Assembly (NCBI GenBank): GCA_014873095.1
Contig: CP050848.1
Span: 4,337,850-4,401,849 of the forward strand
Source of the DNA: Planctomycetales bacterium ZRK34
GTDB lineage: Bacteria > Planctomycetota > Phycisphaerae > Phycisphaerales > Zrk34
Reading direction: 5' to 3'
DNA: 64,000 bases
The translations under genes and the position numbers were made by a program. Numbering within the stretch: position 1 is the stretch's first letter; each line of letters opens with the position of its first letter. Of this stretch, positions 10,742 to 19,796 are shown piece by piece. The notes beneath the pieces are model-generated. The model searched no databases. It saw only the letters and a list, made by a program, of their open reading frames with translations, and was not told where the DNA came from.

Positions 10742-11740
10742 ATGACAATGCGAATCGCCATCCTTATGCTCGGACTGATCGTTGCAGCAGGGCAATCCGC
10801 CCAGGCGGATCTGATCGGTTACTGGAGCTTTGACGGCAGCAGCGGCGCCGATGAATCGTCAACCGGCAACAACGCCACCGTCGGCTCGAGCATCACCTAC
10901 GAAACCGATGTTCCCTTCGGCACGGGGCTGTCCGCTCAGAACTATGCGGCCAACAGCAGCAATGTCGTGACGGTTCCAACTTCCGCGACCCTCCAATCGA
11001 TCAGTCAACAACTGACCGTCAGCTTCTGGATGAAAGCCACGGCTGGCGCCAACTGGGTGCGCATCTTCCAGCACGGCAACGAGACCGACGGCAGCCAGAC
11101 CTGGCTCATCGATCGGTTCGATAACACCTTCAGGACCAACCTGCGCGTTGATACAGTCGACGACCCCGGCCCGCCGTTTGTTGATGGCAACTTCAATCAG
11201 AACATCGCCGACAATGGCGCCGACACAATCGACAGCACCTGGCATCACCTCACGTATGTGCTCGATAACGGAGCGTGGCGAAAGTATGTCGATGGCTCCG
11301 AAACCTCCGGAACCTACCTGCAGGGCGCGGGGCTGAGCAATACACGCGATCTGTACATCTTCGGTCGCAACGGCACCGGCCAGTACATCGGCCAGCTCGA
11401 CGACATCGGCCTCCGCAACGATGCCCTGTCGGCCGGCAAGTCCATCGCGATTTACAACCTCGCCACCGAGTCCGCACTGGCCTATGACCTCGGTTTGGTC
11501 GAACAGCTTTTTGATGTGTTTGATGAAGTTCTGCCGGAGGTGACGATCGGCGATTACCGTTGGATCAAAAAGGGCGGCCTGTCGGGCGCTGCCGGCGAAC
11601 TGACGCAGCAGCCTGACGGTGAATACGCCCTGGTGCTCGACGACGCCGGCTTCGGCGTGGTCAGCATTCCCGAGCCTGCCTCCCTGACTCTTCTGGCCAT
11701 CGCCGGCGCTGCGGTCATGGGCCGCACCCGTCGGCGCTAG
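10742..11740 (+). CDS. LamG-like PEP-CTERM exported protein
   Basis: 332-residue secreted protein. Signal peptide MRIAILMLGLIVAAGQSAQA is followed by a concanavalin/LamG-type domain: LIGYWSFDGSSGADESSTGN, then LTVSFWMKA, WHHLTYVLDNG and GQLDDIGLRNDAL. These are the strand patterns of LamG_3 domains in planctomycetes. The C-terminus has a PEP-CTERM sorting tag, SIPEPASLTLLAIAGAAVMG plus RTRRR, expected to be processed by an exosortase. The start is MTM at 10742 or the ATG two codons later; the frame upstream lacks signal-like sequence. A polysaccharide-binding surface role is likely but unproven. Confidence 0.85.
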   Translation: MTMRIAILMLGLIVAAGQSAQADLIGYWSFDGSSGADESSTGNNATVGSSITYETDVPFGTGLSAQNYAANSSNVVTVPTSATLQSISQQLTVSFWMKATAGANWVRIFQHGNETDGSQTWLIDRFDNTFRTNLRVDTVDDPGPPFVDGNFNQNIADNGADTIDSTWHHLTYVLDNGAWRKYVDGSETSGTYLQGAGLSNTRDLYIFGRNGTGQYIGQLDDIGLRNDALSAGKSIAIYNLATESALAYDLGLVEQLFDVFDEVLPEVTIGDYRWIKKGGLSGAAGELTQQPDGEYALVLDDAGFGVVSIPEPASLTLLAIAGAAVMGRTRRR

Positions 11741-11775
11741 AGCATCTTGCGATATTGTTGACCGCTTTTTCTTTC

Positions 11776-11826
11776 ATAGCCGCGACGCAACGCGTCGCGG
11801 GCAACGGACCGTTGCTCCGCGGCTAT
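11776..11826. repeat. palindromic repeat, family A-like (copy 2)
   Basis: ATAGCCGCGACGC...GCGTCGCGG is followed by GCAACGGACCGTTGC and closes with GCGGCTAT. The ATAGCCGC/GCGGCTAT ends match the other family A elements although the inner stems differ. It ends 4 bases from the thiG stop and lies between convergent genes. Confidence 0.75.
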
Positions 11827-11830
11827 CCGA

Positions 11831-12673
11831 TCACTCGCCGGGGATGTAGCTGATGACACCGGACCAGGGGCTGGAGGCGGTGGCGTAAAGCCGCTTGGGG
11901 ATGCGACCCGACAGATACGACAAGCGACCCGCCGCCAGCGCGTGACGCATGGCGTGGGCCATCTTCACAGCATCTTTGGCGTGGGCGATGCCGGTGTTCA
12001 GCAGGACGCCGTCGGCGCCGAGTTCCATGGCGATGGTGACATCGCTGGCCGTGCCGACGCCGGCGTCGACGATCACCGGGTAATCGGCGTCGCCTTCCTT
12101 GAGCAGTTCGAGAATGATGCGGATGTTGTTGGGGTTCAGCACGCCCTGACCGGACCCGATCGGCGAGCCGGCGGGCATCACAGCCGTCGCCCCGGCTTCC
12201 TTGATCTTCGTGGCCATGACCGGGTCGTCGCTGGTGTAGCACAACACGGCAAACCCGTCCTTGACGAGTTCCTTGGTCGCTTCGAGCGTGCCCTGCGGAT
12301 CGGGCAGCAGGGTCTTCTTGTCGTTGAGCACTTCGAGCTTGACCCACTGCTTGCCGGGGTTGTCCATCTGTTCGAGGATTTCACGCCCGAGCCGCGCCAC
12401 GCGCACGGCATCTTCCGCGGTGAAACAACCGGCGGTGTTCGGCAGGATCGTGTAGCGCCCGGTGTCGATGAAATCGAGCATGCTGCGGCCTTCGGCGTCG
12501 ATGAGCCGCTCGCGGCGCACGGCGACGGTGATCACCTCCGAGCCGCTGGCGTCGAGGGCCTGCTGCATGGTTTCGTAGTTTTCATACTTGCCTGTGCCGA
12601 CGATCAGGCGCGAGTTCAGCGTGCGCGGGCCGACGACCAGGGGCTTATCCAGCGGGGTGGTTTGCGTATCCAT
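11831..12673 (-). CDS. thiG: thiazole synthase
   Basis: ThiG builds the thiazole phosphate ring of thiamin from deoxyxylulose 5-phosphate, dehydroglycine and sulfur carried on ThiS thiocarboxylate. The 280-residue TIM barrel is full length: GTRTL-like [10 protein letters not shown] near residue 22, [38 protein letters not shown] containing the Schiff-base lysine region, [13 protein letters not shown], and a C-terminal [17 protein letters not shown]. It is the last gene of tilS-thiS-thiG, 26 bases after thiS. No TPP riboswitch was recognised upstream of the operon. Confidence 0.97.
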   Translation of the reverse strand: MDTQTTPLDKPLVVGPRTLNSRLIVGTGKYENYETMQQALDASGSEVITVAVRRERLIDAEGRSMLDFIDTGRYTILPNTAGCFTAEDAVRVARLGREILEQMDNPGKQWVKLEVLNDKKTLLPDPQGTLEATKELVKDGFAVLCYTSDDPVMATKIKEAGATAVMPAGSPIGSGQGVLNPNNIRIILELLKEGDADYPVIVDAGVGTASDVTIAMELGADGVLLNTGIAHAKDAVKMAHAMRHALAAGRLSYLSGRIPKRLYATASSPWSGVISYIPGE

Positions 12674-12699
12674 ATTTCACCTCGAAACGGCGCCGCGGA

Positions 12700-12903
12700 T
12701 CATCCGCCGCCGACGAGCGTGACGACCTCGACGACATCTCCGTCGGTCAGGTTCGTCTCGTCGTGCCGGCGTTTGGGCACCAGTTGCTTGTTGACTTCGA
12801 CAGCCACGGCCTGCCCGCCGAGGCCCAGATGTTCGAGCAGATCGGCGACGGTCCAGTCGTCGTCGGGCAGGGAATATTCATCACCATTGAGCGTGAGTTT
12901 CAT
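12700..12903 (-). CDS. thiS: sulfur carrier protein ThiS
   Basis: 67-residue ubiquitin-fold protein. After adenylation and thiocarboxylation of its C-terminal glycine it donates sulfur to ThiG. The sequence MKLTLNGDEYSLPDD begins like the family, contains DLLEHLGL and VAVEVNKQLVPK, and ends VTLVGGG with the required terminal Gly-Gly. It sits 9 bases after tilS and 26 bases before thiG on the same strand. ThiF and ThiH are not in the window. Confidence 0.95.
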   Translation of the reverse strand: MKLTLNGDEYSLPDDDWTVADLLEHLGLGGQAVAVEVNKQLVPKRRHDETNLTDGDVVEVVTLVGGG

Positions 12904-12912
12904 GAACCTGCA

Positions 12913-13950
12913 TCATATCGACTGGCCGGTACGTTTCCACCGCACGCAGTCGGCTGCGACGTCGATCGCAACGCCGCCGGTGAGTGTGAACTGCCGCAGT
13001 TCGCCGCTGTCGTCGCGGGCCGTTTCGGCGATGCGCTCGATTGATCCGGCGCTGATTCTGTCAACGGACGCGCCGACATCGAGACTGACGCGCCGAATCA
13101 GACCCCGCAGCACTTCGGGCATCATGCGGCGGGCCGCTTCACGCTCGATCGTGATTGTTCCGTCGGCGTGGGCCGTGGTGAATTTTGACACGGCGCGTCG
13201 AATATTGTGGCTGAACACCCGCCCGGCGTCGTGCAGTCTTCGTGAAGCCCCGACCGCCTTCGCCGCCGCGTCCGGCCGCAGCTCGCGCAGCACCGGCAGC
13301 ACATCCGCCCGCAGTCGCGCCCGCCAGCGGGAGACATCCGCGTTGGTTGAGTCTTCATGCCAGGTCTGCCCGATCGACGTGAGAAATTCGATCACCGCCG
13401 CGTGATCGACCCCGAGCATGGGGCGGATGAGCCTGTGGCGATCGGCCAGGCGTCGGCGGGGCATGATGCCGGCCAAGCCGTGCACCGAAGCGCCGCGAAT
13501 CAGGCGCATCAACATGGTTTCAAGCTGATCATCCGCGTGATGCGCTGTGGCGATGTGGTCGGCATGGATGTCATCGGCGATGGTGAGCAGGGCGGCGTAG
13601 CGTTCATCGCGTGCGGCGGCTTCGAGGTTGCCATCCGCGGCGGCGGGATACACATCGGCCCGGTGAAAAGTCAGTTTCAGCGATGCGGCCAGGTCGGCGA
13701 CGAAGGTTTCATCCGTGTCGGCATCGTCACGCAGGTGATGATTGATGTGGGCCACGTGAAGGTCGAGCGACCACTCCTTGCGGGCTGCCAACACGGCCAT
13801 GGCCCGCAGCATGGCGACCGAATCAGCCCCGCCGCTGACGGCCGCGAGCACACGATCGCCCGGCTCGACATGACAATCATCCCGCAGGGCGGCGGTGATG
13901 ACTTTGACGAAAGGCCGCCGGTGAAGCATCATGTCCGCATGTGTCGACAT
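12913..13950 (-). CDS. tilS: tRNA(Ile)-lysidine synthase
   Basis: TilS attaches lysine to C34 of the CAU-anticodon tRNA(Ile), switching its decoding from AUG to AUA. From the ATG at 13950 the protein has 345 residues. The N-type ATP pyrophosphatase P-loop is VLAAVSGGADSVAML near residue 35; LDLHVAHINHHLRDDAD and IATAHHADDQLETMLMRLIR follow as in TilS. It is shorter than E. coli TilS (432) and probably has a reduced C-terminal region. Upstream in-frame ATGs (13962, 13989) exist, but 13989 would overlap the divergent gene's start. First gene of tilS-thiS-thiG. Confidence 0.9.
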   Translation of the reverse strand: MSTHADMMLHRRPFVKVITAALRDDCHVEPGDRVLAAVSGGADSVAMLRAMAVLAARKEWSLDLHVAHINHHLRDDADTDETFVADLAASLKLTFHRADVYPAAADGNLEAAARDERYAALLTIADDIHADHIATAHHADDQLETMLMRLIRGASVHGLAGIMPRRRLADRHRLIRPMLGVDHAAVIEFLTSIGQTWHEDSTNADVSRWRARLRADVLPVLRELRPDAAAKAVGASRRLHDAGRVFSHNIRRAVSKFTTAHADGTITIEREAARRMMPEVLRGLIRRVSLDVGASVDRISAGSIERIAETARDDSGELRQFTLTGGVAIDVAADCVRWKRTGQSI

Positions 13951-13987
13951 ATGATGTATCATAACCGCCTTCGTCAGGAGCCGTGAC

Positions 13988-14551
13988 ATGGCCGCGTGGT
14001 CGCTGATGCTGAGCGAGGGGTGGCTGCCGCAGATGATGATGATCGGCGGGGCGGCGCTGGCCGTCATGCTGATCCTTGTGAATATCCGCAAGCGGCAGTC
14101 GCGTGGCGGCGCCGGCCGACTCAGCCCGCGTGAAAAGATCGAGCAGGCCAAGCAGACTCACGCCATGCGCGGCGACCTGCGCCAGATGATGGTCGAACTC
14201 GAGGAACTCACCCGCCGATTCAGCGCCCAACTCGACGCCAAATCCGTCAAGATCGAAAAGCTGCTCGAAGAAGCCGACGAGAAAATCACGAAGTTGCAGC
14301 AGTTGCAGAGTGAAGCATCAGAGCCCGCCGCCCCGGCTCCGAAGCAGGCCAAACCCGCCAGGGCTAAAAAAGCAGCCCCGCCCAAGCCCGCGCCCCCCAA
14401 GCCTGAACCCGCCGATCAGACGCCGCCGGTCGATCCGCTCGCCAAGCAGATTTACAACCTCGCCGATTCGGGTCAGACCAGTATCCAGATCGCCAAACGC
14501 CTCGACGAACAGATCGGCAAGGTGGAATTGATTCTCGCCCTTCGCCAGTAA
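13988..14551 (+). CDS. membrane-anchored coiled-coil protein with C-terminal helix-turn-helix-like end
   Basis: 187 residues. An N-terminal membrane helix (MMIGGAALAVMLILVNIRK, about residues 17-36) is followed by a coiled coil (about 45-115, with LRQMMVELEELTRRFSAQLD). An Ala/Pro/Lys-rich linker covers 118-150. A conserved end (IYNLADSGQTSIQIAKRLDE then GKVELILALRQ) resembles the C-terminal helix-turn-helix of DUF6115-type proteins. It is divergent from tilS with only 37 bases between starts. The function is unknown; the layout suggests a cytoplasmic-facing membrane protein that oligomerises. Confidence 0.7.
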   Translation: MAAWSLMLSEGWLPQMMMIGGAALAVMLILVNIRKRQSRGGAGRLSPREKIEQAKQTHAMRGDLRQMMVELEELTRRFSAQLDAKSVKIEKLLEEADEKITKLQQLQSEASEPAAPAPKQAKPARAKKAAPPKPAPPKPEPADQTPPVDPLAKQIYNLADSGQTSIQIAKRLDEQIGKVELILALRQ

Positions 14552-14558
14552 CCCCGCC

Positions 14559-14585
14559 TTAGCGGCTGCCGCGAAGCGGCGCTCC
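14559..14585. repeat. REP-like palindrome, family C (copy 1)
   Basis: TTAGCGGCTGCCGCGAAGCG followed by GCGCTCC forms a hairpin. The same element with GCCCCG in the stem flanks the RAYT gene (47514-47540, 48162-48188, 48210-48234). It directly abuts the dapF stop codon and separates two convergent genes. Confidence 0.8.
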
Positions 14586-15446
14586 CTACGCCCACTCGCC
14601 TGAAAACACTTCCGTCGCGGGCCCGGTCATGTAAACATGATTGTCGGCCGCGCGCCACTCGAGCGTCAGATCACCACCCGGCAGATGCGCCAGCACCTTG
14701 CGATCCGTCCGCTTCGTCAGTGCGCCCGCCACGGCCACGGCGCAAGCCCCCGTGCCGCACGCCTGGGTGATCCCGCTGCCGCGCTCCCACGTCCGCATCG
14801 TCACTTCGTCCTTGGAGTGAACTTTCACGATGTGCACGTTGATGCGGTTCGGGAAATACGCGTGCTTCTCGATCTTCGGTCCGATCACGCGGAGCGGCAC
14901 CGTGTCGACCTCATCGCAGAAAAACACCACGTGCGGATTGCCCATCGACACGCAGGTCATCCGATCGTCCTGCAGCTCGCCGGCCCCCGCGAAGGGGTGA
15001 TTGATCACGTGCGCCTCGCCAGGCACATCGGGAATCTTCACCGGCACCTTCGCCGCTTCCAGAATGGGCTCGCCCATGTCGACAGTCGCCTCGGTCAGCT
15101 TGTCCGCCTCGTCGGTGCAGAAGTCGATCGACAACACGCCGTTGCCGGTCTGCACCCGCATGGGCTTGTTCGCCGTCAGGGCATGATCGTGTGCATACTT
15201 GGCGACGCATCGCACACCGTTGCCGCACATCTCCGCTTCCGAGCCGTCGGCGTTGAACATCCGCATGCGCACATCAGCCTCAACACCCTCGGCAGGCGGC
15301 AGGATCAGAATCAACCCGTCACCCCCGACGCCGCGATGTCGGTCGGCGATGATCGGCGCAAGTGAAGCCGGATCGTCGACGGATTCATCGAAGCCGTTGA
15401 CGTAGACGTAGTCGTTGCCCAGGCCGTGCATTTTTGTGAACTTCAT
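14586..15446 (-). CDS. dapF: diaminopimelate epimerase
   Basis: Interconverts LL- and meso-diaminopimelate, the precursor of lysine and of peptidoglycan cross-links. 286 residues, normal length. The start MKFTKMHGLGNDYVYV is canonical. Both catalytic cysteines are present: MCGNGVRC near residue 73 and QACGTGACAVA near residue 230. The substrate loops GNPHVVFF and ERGSGIT are intact. It starts 4 bases after the stop of the M48 protease gene, as the third gene of a lipoprotein-M48-dapF operon. The stop codon TAG (14586-14588) lies at the edge of a REP-like palindrome. Confidence 0.97.
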   Translation of the reverse strand: MKFTKMHGLGNDYVYVNGFDESVDDPASLAPIIADRHRGVGGDGLILILPPAEGVEADVRMRMFNADGSEAEMCGNGVRCVAKYAHDHALTANKPMRVQTGNGVLSIDFCTDEADKLTEATVDMGEPILEAAKVPVKIPDVPGEAHVINHPFAGAGELQDDRMTCVSMGNPHVVFFCDEVDTVPLRVIGPKIEKHAYFPNRINVHIVKVHSKDEVTMRTWERGSGITQACGTGACAVAVAGALTKRTDRKVLAHLPGGDLTLEWRAADNHVYMTGPATEVFSGEWA

Positions 15447-15450
15447 AGTT

Positions 15451-16866
15451 CTACATCGTACGCAGATATTCGATGGCGATCATACACGCCAGCAGCAGGC
15501 CGCAGGCCCAGCGGATGCGTGCCACGAGGCGGTCAATCTCGCACTGATCAACCGGGCGGCCCACGAGCGTTCGCAGGTAATTGATGCGCCAGGCGATTGA
15601 TCCGTGCCGCCAAGATTTCTGATGCGGCGTCATGCGGTTCAGTAACGCCACGTCGGTCAGCGCGTCGGCGACGGCTTCGACAGCCTCGTTCGTGATCACA
15701 CCGTCATGGGCCATGTGTTGCACGGCGAACGTGTCGGCCTGTCGTTCGAAGCGCCGCGAGATATACCCGAATGCCAGGGCCCACAGTCCCACGAGGATCA
15801 GCGTCGCCACGGCGTCGGTCCCCATCGCCCAGTACGGCGAGATGTCCAGGTCCGGCAAGATGCCCGCGATCTGCAGGCCGGCTGTGGCTGAATCCATCGC
15901 CGCCGCCAGCGCCCACAACACCGCCATCGCGCAGACGATCATCCACGGCATGTGTCGCCGCACGATATGCCCGAGTTCGTGGGCCATCACCGATTCGATC
16001 TGCCGATCGCTCATGCGCTGGATCAATCCGTCGGTCAGCAGGATGTACCGCACGTGGCGCGACACGCCCATGACCGCTCCGTTGATCATGCCCCCATAGG
16101 TGCGCCATAGCAGCAGTTGCCTTACGCGCACACCGTGGGCGCGGCAGAGTTCAAGCAATCGCTGTCGCAGTGGGCCCTCGGGCAGGGCGACAGTGTCCCA
16201 GACATAGCGGATCATCAGCGGCGCGAGCGTGAACGCCCCGGCGCCGCCGAGCAGGATCAATCCGATGCGGTAGGGGGCAAGCGCCATGCCGGGCTGTGTC
16301 ACGCGTTCCACGATCTGTGTCCATCCCAGCAGCACCAGCAGCGGCACAAGCATCAACAGCAACTGGTGGCGAATCTGCGACAGCACGTATTCACTGCGCG
16401 TGCCGATGGTCCAGACCGGCTCGCCGGTGTCGAACTGCCGGATCAGTGTCGCTTCGCGCAGCCGGCGATCGATCGGGTAATACGCCCACCACATCATGAT
16501 CACCGACCCCAGCGGCAGCGACAGCGCCGCAACATCCGGCAGCAGCACCCAGTGGCCGATCCCGTCACGCAGCCATGTCAGCAGCCCCAGCAGATAGAGG
16601 TCGGCCATGAACAGCCCGAGCACCAGCAGCCGCGCAAGCGTGTTGATGCGATCCAGTCGGCGCATCCAGCGGGCGCTGGACTCCGGCTGCGTCGACAGCC
16701 GCCACATCGCCCGACGGCAAGCCCACATCACCATCACCACGAGAATCGCATAGGGCCCGATGAAGATCGTCGCCATCAGCGGTCCGCTGAGGTCCGGCGC
16801 AAGGCCGATGCTCGCCGCGTCGTGCGCCAGCAGGCCCATCATCAGAATCATCACGAATAACTGCAT
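15451..16866 (-). CDS. M48 family zinc metalloprotease, integral membrane
   Basis: 471 residues. Several N-terminal membrane helices (for example MQLFVMILMMGLLAHDAA and LARLLVLGLFMADLYLLGLL) precede a protease domain with SVMAHELGHIVRRHM near residue 300 (HExxH zinc site). A downstream ERQADTFAVQHM supplies the glutamate ligand region. This matches HtpX/Ste24-like M48 peptidases that degrade or process membrane proteins. It lies 4 bases from both neighbours, so it is co-transcribed with an upstream lipoprotein gene and downstream dapF. Its substrates are unknown; a cell-envelope quality-control role is an inference. Confidence 0.88.
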   Translation of the reverse strand: MQLFVMILMMGLLAHDAASIGLAPDLSGPLMATIFIGPYAILVVMVMWACRRAMWRLSTQPESSARWMRRLDRINTLARLLVLGLFMADLYLLGLLTWLRDGIGHWVLLPDVAALSLPLGSVIMMWWAYYPIDRRLREATLIRQFDTGEPVWTIGTRSEYVLSQIRHQLLLMLVPLLVLLGWTQIVERVTQPGMALAPYRIGLILLGGAGAFTLAPLMIRYVWDTVALPEGPLRQRLLELCRAHGVRVRQLLLWRTYGGMINGAVMGVSRHVRYILLTDGLIQRMSDRQIESVMAHELGHIVRRHMPWMIVCAMAVLWALAAAMDSATAGLQIAGILPDLDISPYWAMGTDAVATLILVGLWALAFGYISRRFERQADTFAVQHMAHDGVITNEAVEAVADALTDVALLNRMTPHQKSWRHGSIAWRINYLRTLVGRPVDQCEIDRLVARIRWACGLLLACMIAIEYLRTM

Positions 16867-16870
16867 AAGC

Positions 16871-18292
16871 TCAGCGCCGGATCGTTCCCATATCGATGAC
16901 CACGTCTTCGGGTTGATAGTAGTCGACGTTCAGTTCATCTTCGCTGATGAATGTCAGCACCAGGGCGCTGAATCGCTGCGTGCGGGCGGTGCGTTTCATG
17001 TCTCCGAGGCCCGGCCCGGCGTATTGACGGTTTTTGTATTTCTGTGCGTGGTAGTGAAAGTGGGCCAGCGAGGTGTAGGCGTCGAGCACGAGTTGCTTCG
17101 GGGCGTAGTAGACCAGGTCGTGGCGTCGCATCATCGGTTTGTAGAGCTGCGGATAGGCCTTGTGGGTTTTGTCCATGAGGACGAGGCCGCCGTACTCGGT
17201 CGTGGTGTCTTTGACGTCCGCGTCGGCGCCGGCAAACCAGTGCTCGACCATCGCCCGGTCGTTCATCCACATCGACACGGCGGTCAGCGTCAGCAGGTCC
17301 GCCCAACAGAGTTCAGATTCAGACTCGCGGAAGCTTTGGGGGTGTTCATCCATGGGGCCGTCGTAGGTCGGGCCTTTGAGGTGATGGGCTTGCGATTGCG
17401 TGAAGCGATACACGCGGTCTCGCAGTTCGGCCCGCGAGGCTGACAGCAGCGACGGCTCTGACCGCTCGATGTACACGAGCATGGGCAGGTGGCGCAGGTC
17501 GAGGTGGTCGCGCTGTTCGTCGTCTAATTTGGCCACAACTCTGCGGGCCGATTGCCAGAACGATCCATACAGCGGCGTGCGCAGCATCTGAAGCCATGCC
17601 ACCGTCTGCATGGTTTTCGGCACGATGTGCAACTCGCGAGCCCCGGCTTGAAGATCGACAACCAGCGGGTCTTTGGCTTCGATGGCGTTCAGCGCCGCAA
17701 TGAGTTTGTTCGGGTCGTCGGTCAGACGATTCATCAGATCCCACGCCGCGGCCCGCTGGGTGATCGAGGCGTCGGTCCCTTCGGCGAACACCTGCATGAT
17801 CACCTGCTCCACCGGCACGCCGGGTTTGAGCTTTTCGATGGCCTTGCGCTCGGGGCGATCCGCGTCGGCGTAGACCGGCGTCTTCAGCGAATAGTTCCGC
17901 ACCAGGGCTGGGACGAAATCGACCCACTGGCGCTCGACGGCCGTGTCGATGATGTAGTTGATCGTGTCCCAGTCGCGGCAGATGATGATCGCACTGGCCA
18001 GAAATTTCTTCGCCTCCACTTCATCGATCGCGATGAGTTGATCGACGGCGTAATTCGAATATTCCGCGGGATAGCCCTGCACCCAGACCATCTTTTGCAG
18101 GGCTGTGATGCGCTTGGGGTCGCGGTACAACTCCGCCTCAGCCTGGCGCGTCACTGCCCAGCGGGTGCGGTGCGACTGCGTGGTGTCCATCATGACGGTG
18201 ATTGGGTCGTCGTAGTGTTTCGGCGTCGTGGCGCAGCCGGCGAACGTCGCCGCGATCGCCAGCAGCGTCAGACATGTGACCTTTTGCATCAT
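16871..18292 (-). CDS. predicted lipoprotein of unknown function
   Basis: 473 residues from the ATGATG at 18292, preceded 6 bases away by AGGAGG. The signal peptide ends in a lipobox (LLAIAATFAGC), so the cysteine near residue 20 should be lipidated. The mature domain is helical with no recognised catalytic motif: MQTVAWLQMLRTPLYGSFWQ, then SEPSLLSASRAELRDRVYRF, and a C-terminal acidic block. The frame continues far upstream, antisense to nuoC, but the start is set by the signal peptide and ribosome binding site. First gene of the M48-dapF operon. Confidence 0.75.
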   Translation of the reverse strand: MMQKVTCLTLLAIAATFAGCATTPKHYDDPITVMMDTTQSHRTRWAVTRQAEAELYRDPKRITALQKMVWVQGYPAEYSNYAVDQLIAIDEVEAKKFLASAIIICRDWDTINYIIDTAVERQWVDFVPALVRNYSLKTPVYADADRPERKAIEKLKPGVPVEQVIMQVFAEGTDASITQRAAAWDLMNRLTDDPNKLIAALNAIEAKDPLVVDLQAGARELHIVPKTMQTVAWLQMLRTPLYGSFWQSARRVVAKLDDEQRDHLDLRHLPMLVYIERSEPSLLSASRAELRDRVYRFTQSQAHHLKGPTYDGPMDEHPQSFRESESELCWADLLTLTAVSMWMNDRAMVEHWFAGADADVKDTTTEYGGLVLMDKTHKAYPQLYKPMMRRHDLVYYAPKQLVLDAYTSLAHFHYHAQKYKNRQYAGPGLGDMKRTARTQRFSALVLTFISEDELNVDYYQPEDVVIDMGTIRR

Positions 18293-18373
18293 GGGCGGCC
18301 TCCTGACACCGGCCATTGTAGCCGGATCATCCTCCGATATAATGACTCCTTCGCAAGCCTTCGACTGGAGCCC

Positions 18374-18934
18374 ATGATGACCGAGCCGCACACCACCACG
18401 ACCCACCCGACGCTGGCCCGCCTCAAGGCTGAGTTTCCCAATGCCGGGCTCAAGGCCGCCGAATTTCGTGGCGACACCACCGTCGTCGTTCCCGCCGAGC
18501 GTCTGCATGATGTTCTGCAGTTTCTGCGTGACGATGCCGAAAGCGCCTACGACTTTCTTTCCGATGTGGCCGGCGTCGATTACCTGAACTATCCCGGCGC
18601 GACCGGCCGCTTCGCTGTCGTGTACAACCTCGTGTCGTACGCGCACAATCGCCGCCTGTTTGTGAAGGTGCTGCTGAACCCCACGCTCGACACCATGGGC
18701 ATCGAAGACGATCCCGCGCTGCACCTGCCGACCGCCTGCGACATCTGGCCCGGCGCCGAGTGGAACGAGCGAGAAGTCTACGACATGTTCGGCATCCGCT
18801 TCGACGGCCACCCCGACCTGCGCCGCATCCTCACCTGGGAAACCTATCCCGCCCACCCGCTGCGCAAGGACTACCCCGTCACCGGCCGCGGCGAGCGCGA
18901 AACCTACCGCCGCCTGAATCGCGACTCGGCGTAA
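18374..18934 (+). CDS. nuoC: NADH-quinone oxidoreductase subunit C
   Basis: The 30-kDa peripheral-arm subunit of respiratory complex I. 186 residues starting MMTEPHTTTTHPTLARLKAE. The family block is unmistakable: LSDVAGVDYLNYPG in the middle, then WNEREVYDMFGIRFDGHPDL, RRILTWETYPAHPLRKDYPV. No other nuo gene is in the window; the neighbours are a divergent lipoprotein operon and a convergent dioxygenase gene. The other subunits must be encoded elsewhere, and coordinated expression cannot be seen here. Confidence 0.95.
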   Translation: MMTEPHTTTTHPTLARLKAEFPNAGLKAAEFRGDTTVVVPAERLHDVLQFLRDDAESAYDFLSDVAGVDYLNYPGATGRFAVVYNLVSYAHNRRLFVKVLLNPTLDTMGIEDDPALHLPTACDIWPGAEWNEREVYDMFGIRFDGHPDLRRILTWETYPAHPLRKDYPVTGRGERETYRRLNRDSA

Positions 18935-18970
18935 AAATACAAAATACAATCCATGATCGATTGCAAGCTT

Positions 18971-19034
18971 GTGGCACAGCCGCCCTCGGCTGTGCTGAGG
19001 TTTGCTTACGCACAGCCGCCCTCGGCTGTGCCAC
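18971..19034. repeat. paired palindromic repeat, family B (copy 1)
   Basis: GTGGCACAGCC...GGCTGTGC (18971-18995) and its inverse (19010-19034) each contain a CAGCCGCCCTCGGCTG palindrome. The pair forms a larger hairpin between the convergent nuoC and dioxygenase genes. Confidence 0.85.
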
Positions 19035-19067
19035 AGTTCACGTGTCTGTGAGTCTCAGCAAGATTGC

Positions 19068-19724
19068 TCAATCGTCCGCCGGTGTATGGCCGAGCACGAT
19101 GTTGAACTCCGCGGCGAGTTCGTTGAGTTTTGAGTCGGGGATGGGTTTGAAATCGATTGTCACATTGTCGCGCTGATCGGCATCGCGGATGCGGCGGTAG
19201 ATGCCGTCGCGCTGGTTCATCGGGTGACCCTTGATGTACATCTGTGTGGTCAGCAGTTTGCGGTCGCCCTTGCGGACGATCACGTGAATGTGCGGCGTGC
19301 GGAAAGCCCCGCTGGCGTAGGGCACGGGTTTGATCGTGCGGAAGCGGTAATCGCCACCCGCGGCGGTCTCGAAGCGGCCGTAGCCCTGGAAGTGGGTGTC
19401 GCGCTTGTCGTGGGCGCGGTCGCGGGAGTGAAGGTACACGCCCTTGCCGTCGACCTGCCAGATTTCAACCGTGGCGCCGCGCACCGGCGAGCCGGACTTT
19501 GTCAGCACGCGGCCGGACAGGTGCGTGATCTGCCCGACGGCCGGGCTCGTCGAGTCGTCGACGATGACCAGGTCGTTGTCCTGATCCAGCGGAAGTTTGT
19601 CGGGGTAGAAGGGGCCTTCGGTCTGCGCGGGGGTGATGATCAGTTGCTCTGCGAAGGTCGGAACTGTGGCACAGGCCCACAACCCGAACCCCATACGCCC
19701 GATGAATTGACGACGGTTTTGCAT
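19068..19724 (-). CDS. intradiol ring-cleavage dioxygenase family protein, Tat-type signal
   Basis: 218 residues. The N-terminus MQNRRQFIGRMGFGLWACA has a twin-arginine-like motif, so export is likely. The domain matches intradiol (catechol/protocatechuate 3,4-) dioxygenases: AQTEGPFYPDKLP, TVEIWQVDGKGVYLHS with a tyrosine ligand candidate, FQGYGRFETAAGGDYRFRTI, and FRTPHIHVIV with the histidine ligands of the Fe(III) site. Such exported single-gene members occur in planctomycetes; their substrates are mostly unknown. No catechol-pathway genes are nearby, so aromatic degradation is not implied. Confidence 0.88.
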   Translation of the reverse strand: MQNRRQFIGRMGFGLWACATVPTFAEQLIITPAQTEGPFYPDKLPLDQDNDLVIVDDSTSPAVGQITHLSGRVLTKSGSPVRGATVEIWQVDGKGVYLHSRDRAHDKRDTHFQGYGRFETAAGGDYRFRTIKPVPYASGAFRTPHIHVIVRKGDRKLLTTQMYIKGHPMNQRDGIYRRIRDADQRDNVTIDFKPIPDSKLNELAAEFNIVLGHTPADD

Positions 19725-19796
19725 GGTTGCAAACTTTCAAATCGGCTGGCTGCTGCGATAGGAAAGTGTAGTCGTCGTGATGGGGGCGGGCGAGGA

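Noticed and set aside
13951..13987. TPP riboswitch before the tilS-thiS-thiG operon
   Set aside because: The gap to the divergent gene is only 37 bases, too short for the aptamer, and no THI-box words were seen.
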